Source: Tubulanus polymorphus
Taxonomy: Eukaryota > Nemertea > Palaeonemertea > Tubulaniformes > Tubulanidae
Direction: 5' to 3'
Length of the DNA: 64,000 nt
Assembly (NCBI RefSeq): GCF_964204645.1
Contig: NC_134025.1
Coordinates: forward strand, 6,267,001-6,331,000
Shown here: piece by piece, positions 63,510 to 64,000 of the stretch
Numbering within the stretch: position 1 is the stretch's first letter
Layout of the letters: the number at the start of each line of letters is the position of its first letter
Program-made: the position numbers and the translations under genes
Notes under the pieces: generated by a model
Seen by the model: the letters and a program-made list of their open reading frames with translations, nothing else
Database searches by the model: none
Told to the model about the DNA's origin: nothing

Positions 63510-64000
63510 GTAATATAAATTTTTTTCATTTTCAACGCAGGCTGGTGCTCATTCGACGGTTCACCAGTCATCAATTGCATGGATGTTTAACTTATTGTCG
63601 TAGCCTGCTTAATTTTCGACTTAAAAACCTTGAGCTTAACTCGTAAAAAAAACTTTGCGAACATGTTCTAACTAGAATGGCTGTTGATAAGGGCGGTAAC
63701 TACATGTACTATAAACTAGCTAGAGATCTTAAGAGCTATACAAAAATCCTACAACCGTGATTCAAGTTTATGAGCAGCCAAAGTTTATTAGTAGTTACGG
63801 TTTAGAAGAATAAGGAAGGCTGTAAAGGCGTTTACTCCTCATTTCTAGAGTTGGTGGAATGCGAGAAAATATCGCTCAGTGGTTGTGTATTTCTAAGAGC
63901 AGTTTATGAAATGTACTAAGGTAAGATGAGTAGGATGAAAAAAAAAATGAATCCATTAAAATCCGTAACAAAAACCCTGTATAAAAACCCGTAATACATT
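63510..64000. other. AT-rich end of window, nothing recognised
   Basis: No coding exon, RNA gene or clear repeat could be supported in the last 490 bp. Confidence 0.6.

Noticed and set aside
1-64000. CRISPR arrays, operons or bacterial features
   Set aside because: The DNA has spliced animal genes and no regularly spaced short repeats of the CRISPR kind.

Overview
This is nuclear DNA of an animal. Genes are split by many GT–AG introns, coding exons lie in AT-rich introns and intergenic DNA, and the window is full of short inverted-repeat elements, microsatellites and at least one tRNA-derived SINE. The main protein matches the Still life/TIAM family and keeps the N-terminal WH1 domain that I know from Drosophila Still life and not from vertebrate TIAM1/2. 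Together with the methuselah/adhesion-like receptor, this suggests a protostome, most likely a lophotrochozoan (mollusc-like). I cannot name the species.

Layout. Positions 1-16170 hold no convincing coding exon, only small repeats and perhaps a 5' UTR exon. From 16193 to 48821 (+) lies one large gene, the Still life/TIAM-type Rac guanine-nucleotide exchange factor. I assembled 25 coding exons with matching phases; they total 5424 nt, or 1807 aa: WH1, long Ser/Pro-rich linker, PH, coiled-coil extension, RBD, PDZ, DH, PH, tail. A separate 1.6-kb exon (22401-24006) inside the WH1-region intron looks like an alternative first coding exon. It has its own start, a myristoylation-type MGSTVS N-terminus and a phase-1 donor that fits WH1 exon 3, giving a predicted 2251-aa isoform. 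The introns carry a 1.8-kb foldback element (38123-39892) and several MITE-like elements.

From 55808 down to 52102 (-) lies WDTC1, convergent with the GEF gene. Its 14 coding exons give 696 aa: WD40 repeats, Asn-rich linker, TPRs, C-terminal WD repeat and a conserved tail. It is a predicted substrate receptor of a CUL4-DDB1 ubiquitin ligase. A 720-bp inverted-repeat element with a target-site duplication sits just upstream of its start.

From 58714 to 62843 (+), head-to-head with WDTC1, lies a family B-like seven-transmembrane receptor. It has a short signal-type first exon behind a TATA box and one 2.6-kb exon coding for a Cys-rich ectodomain and 7TM. This large exon has copies of the same degenerate repeat on both sides.

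The three genes are not an operon or pathway. The GEF would act at membranes in Rac signalling, WDTC1 in ubiquitin ligase targeting, and the receptor at the cell surface. The most notable point is the two-start architecture of the GEF gene. Exon borders come from reading splice sites, phase and remembered family similarity; no transcript data were available.
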